In this document: positions 44,440-64,000 of the stretch, in pieces
Layout: each line of letters starts with the position of its first letter
Position numbering within the stretch: the stretch's first letter is position 1
From: Gigantopelta aegis
Taxonomy: Eukaryota > Mollusca > Gastropoda > Neomphalida > Peltospiridae
NCBI RefSeq assembly: GCF_016097555.1
Contig: NC_054713.1
Location: 2,628,525 to 2,692,524 of the forward strand
Direction of reading: 5' to 3'
Length of the DNA stretch: 64,000 bases
Position numbers and translations under genes: made by a program
The notes under the pieces: generated by a model
Told to the model about the DNA's origin: nothing
Seen by the model: only the letters and a program-made list of their open reading frames with translations
Databases searched by the model: none

Positions 44440-45610
44440 ATGTTTATAAGCAAATAATTTTTTTAAACCAGGTGGTGACTAAACTGAACAGTTGAATTTT
44501 AATGTGATTTGATTGGCTGAGAGCTTAAAATTTATCATGAGAAATGGGACATGTTCTAATAGGTACAGTTACAACACGACTTGTCGTTCCAATTTAGGTG
44601 TTTTCACAGTACGATTCCATCGCATGCGACAAGTCAGTATCTAATCGCATAATGAGAACGCCCCTTTAGGGTTAAGATGCAGTTACAAGAGTGCACTTGA
44701 GGTGATCTTAGTGCTACGATTAATTCTTGGGAGGGAGACAAAGAGAGAATTGTATTTAATGATGCAACTAACCAGTTTTTATTTACGGTTATGTGGCATT
44801 GGGGAATTTGTCAGTGTATAATGGTTAAAAAATTGTAGATCTTTGCAAAGAGATTTTATATAAAATTTGTATCTATTATACATTAATAAATTCCAAAAAG
44901 AGTAAAATAAAGAGGATAACGAATGTAAATAATTTGTAATGTATATATACTATAGATCCTGAAATTTATGCGATCATAATATTAATGCGAAAAATGCGAG
45001 TTTGTATTGTTCGCATTAATAATATTACACATTTATTTCATTGTTTTGTATGTATCCCATGTTATTAAAACCACTTCTTTTTTCTGTTTTTTAAATATAT
45101 TTATAAAACAGAACTGGAAAACAATTCATTGTAGGCGAGATAGACTTCTTGTTGAATAGTCCAGCAATTTATGTGTCACACGCTATTAAGACAAAGATTC
45201 TAATACATTTATCAAACAATTGGAGCACAATTCATTGTAGACGAGACAGACTAATTGTCCAACAGTCCAGCAAGATGCCAGCCACGTGTGACGATTGCAG
45301 GGTCTTTGGCAACCCTGTCAAAAGCTGACAATATCCATCGCGGGCGAATTTGTTTTAGCACGCTGATACTGCGGCCGATCGTTTCTTTGTCTTTACTTTG
45401 TTGGAATACAGTTGTAATGGTAAAGGAATACAGCTGTAATGGTACATGTATGCTAATTTTTAGCCAGATGTAGGTAGTTATACACGTTACGTAAATGATT
45501 GCTGCAAAAATATGCCATGAGTTGATCTCGCCAAAATAATATGGACTAGCAAGGTTAACTGATGTGTACACAGACATGTTAGTTGATCTAATTGAAGACA
45601 GACGTGTGGT
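44440..45610. other. Intergenic, no confident gene
   Basis: AT-rich. A repeated phrase (ACAATTCATTGTAG and GACAGACTWSTTG-like) occurs at 45121 and 45230. A 108-codon minus-strand frame (45251-45577) has hydrophobic stretches and an RPRWILSAFDRVAKDPA segment, but no recognised homology or splice context. Confidence 0.4.
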
Positions 45611-46013
45611 GTTGTAATCTGTCCCACAGGGAACGCTTGTTTTTCATATTATGAAATTTACTACTTGTTATTTATTTCGGAGTCGATTGTTTTCCAAATT
45701 GCACCCAAAAGTAGTATTTTTTTATTTATTTTTCAAAAAAAATCTTTTTTGTAGGATAGGACGGTCTATAGGAAAGTGAATTTTTCAAAGGGAGGCCACT
45801 CGCATTACTTTTATGTCGCATTTTAGTCTGACCACCATCGCTTGCATTAATTTCAGGATATAGTCTGTTCTTTTATCAATGTGAGTAATCTTATCTTAAT
45901 TTTGCACATTTCATCCAATCAGAATCTGACAAATCGAGCTGAAAGATTGTAAAAATTTACATTATGAAGAATGTTTACTTTTTTCTTTAAGGTTTGAAAA
46001 AAAGTAGATCATC

Positions 46014-64000
<17,987 letters not shown>

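Overview
This window is eukaryotic nuclear DNA: AT-rich, intron-rich and full of microsatellites, minisatellites and mobile-element remnants. The two recognisable genes are animal-type housekeeping enzymes with GT-AG introns. The dominant repeats are several tRNA-derived SINE families with ends such as GCTCTAGTGG..GTTAAACAAAAC and TTAAATAAAACATTTC(TTTC)n. I infer a lophotrochozoan, most likely a mollusc, from the SINE style and repeat content; the species cannot be named from sequence alone.

Layout. 1-5100: MITE-like and SINE sequence, a large trinucleotide array and compound GT and TC microsatellites. About 5162-14656: a probable plus-strand gene. Its last four exons splice into one open frame of 175 codons plus stop that I do not recognise, and a possible first coding exon lies at 5162. 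9955-18411: TIR elements (one pogo/Tigger-like, three TTAA-flanked) and a SINE. 19329-28492: a complete eight-exon D-2-hydroxyglutarate dehydrogenase gene (D2HGDH, 538 aa, probable mitochondrial presequence). 28500-46000: gene-poor. It holds a 370-bp MULE-like MITE with a perfect 9-bp target duplication, a 15-copy 61-bp satellite, a 1.2-kb hAT-like element, a TTAA element and a broken MULE transposase on the minus strand. 46014 to the window end: a glyceraldehyde-3-phosphate dehydrogenase gene (GAPDH). Six coding exons (about 224 aa) are present, and the last third of the protein lies beyond the window. Its introns hold a 670-bp tandem duplication, a decayed tandem copy of exon 3, a 2.2-kb TTAA transposon, a 117-bp array carrying SINE A-boxes and an array of about 48 copies of a 58-bp unit.

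Functionally the two enzymes are unrelated: D2HGDH clears D-2-hydroxyglutarate in mitochondria and GAPDH is glycolytic. I see no operon-like or defence-system logic. The most interesting signal is structural. Three internal exons (D2HGDH exons 2 and 7, GAPDH exon 5) start directly or within about 25 bp after a SINE 3' tail, so SINE tails seem to supply or abut their 3' splice sites. Two intronic minisatellites multiply splice-site-like motifs (CAG|GTAAAT about 18 times; a T-rich tract ending CTTCTAG|G about a dozen times). All coordinates were read by eye, and repeat boundaries are approximate unless a target duplication is given.
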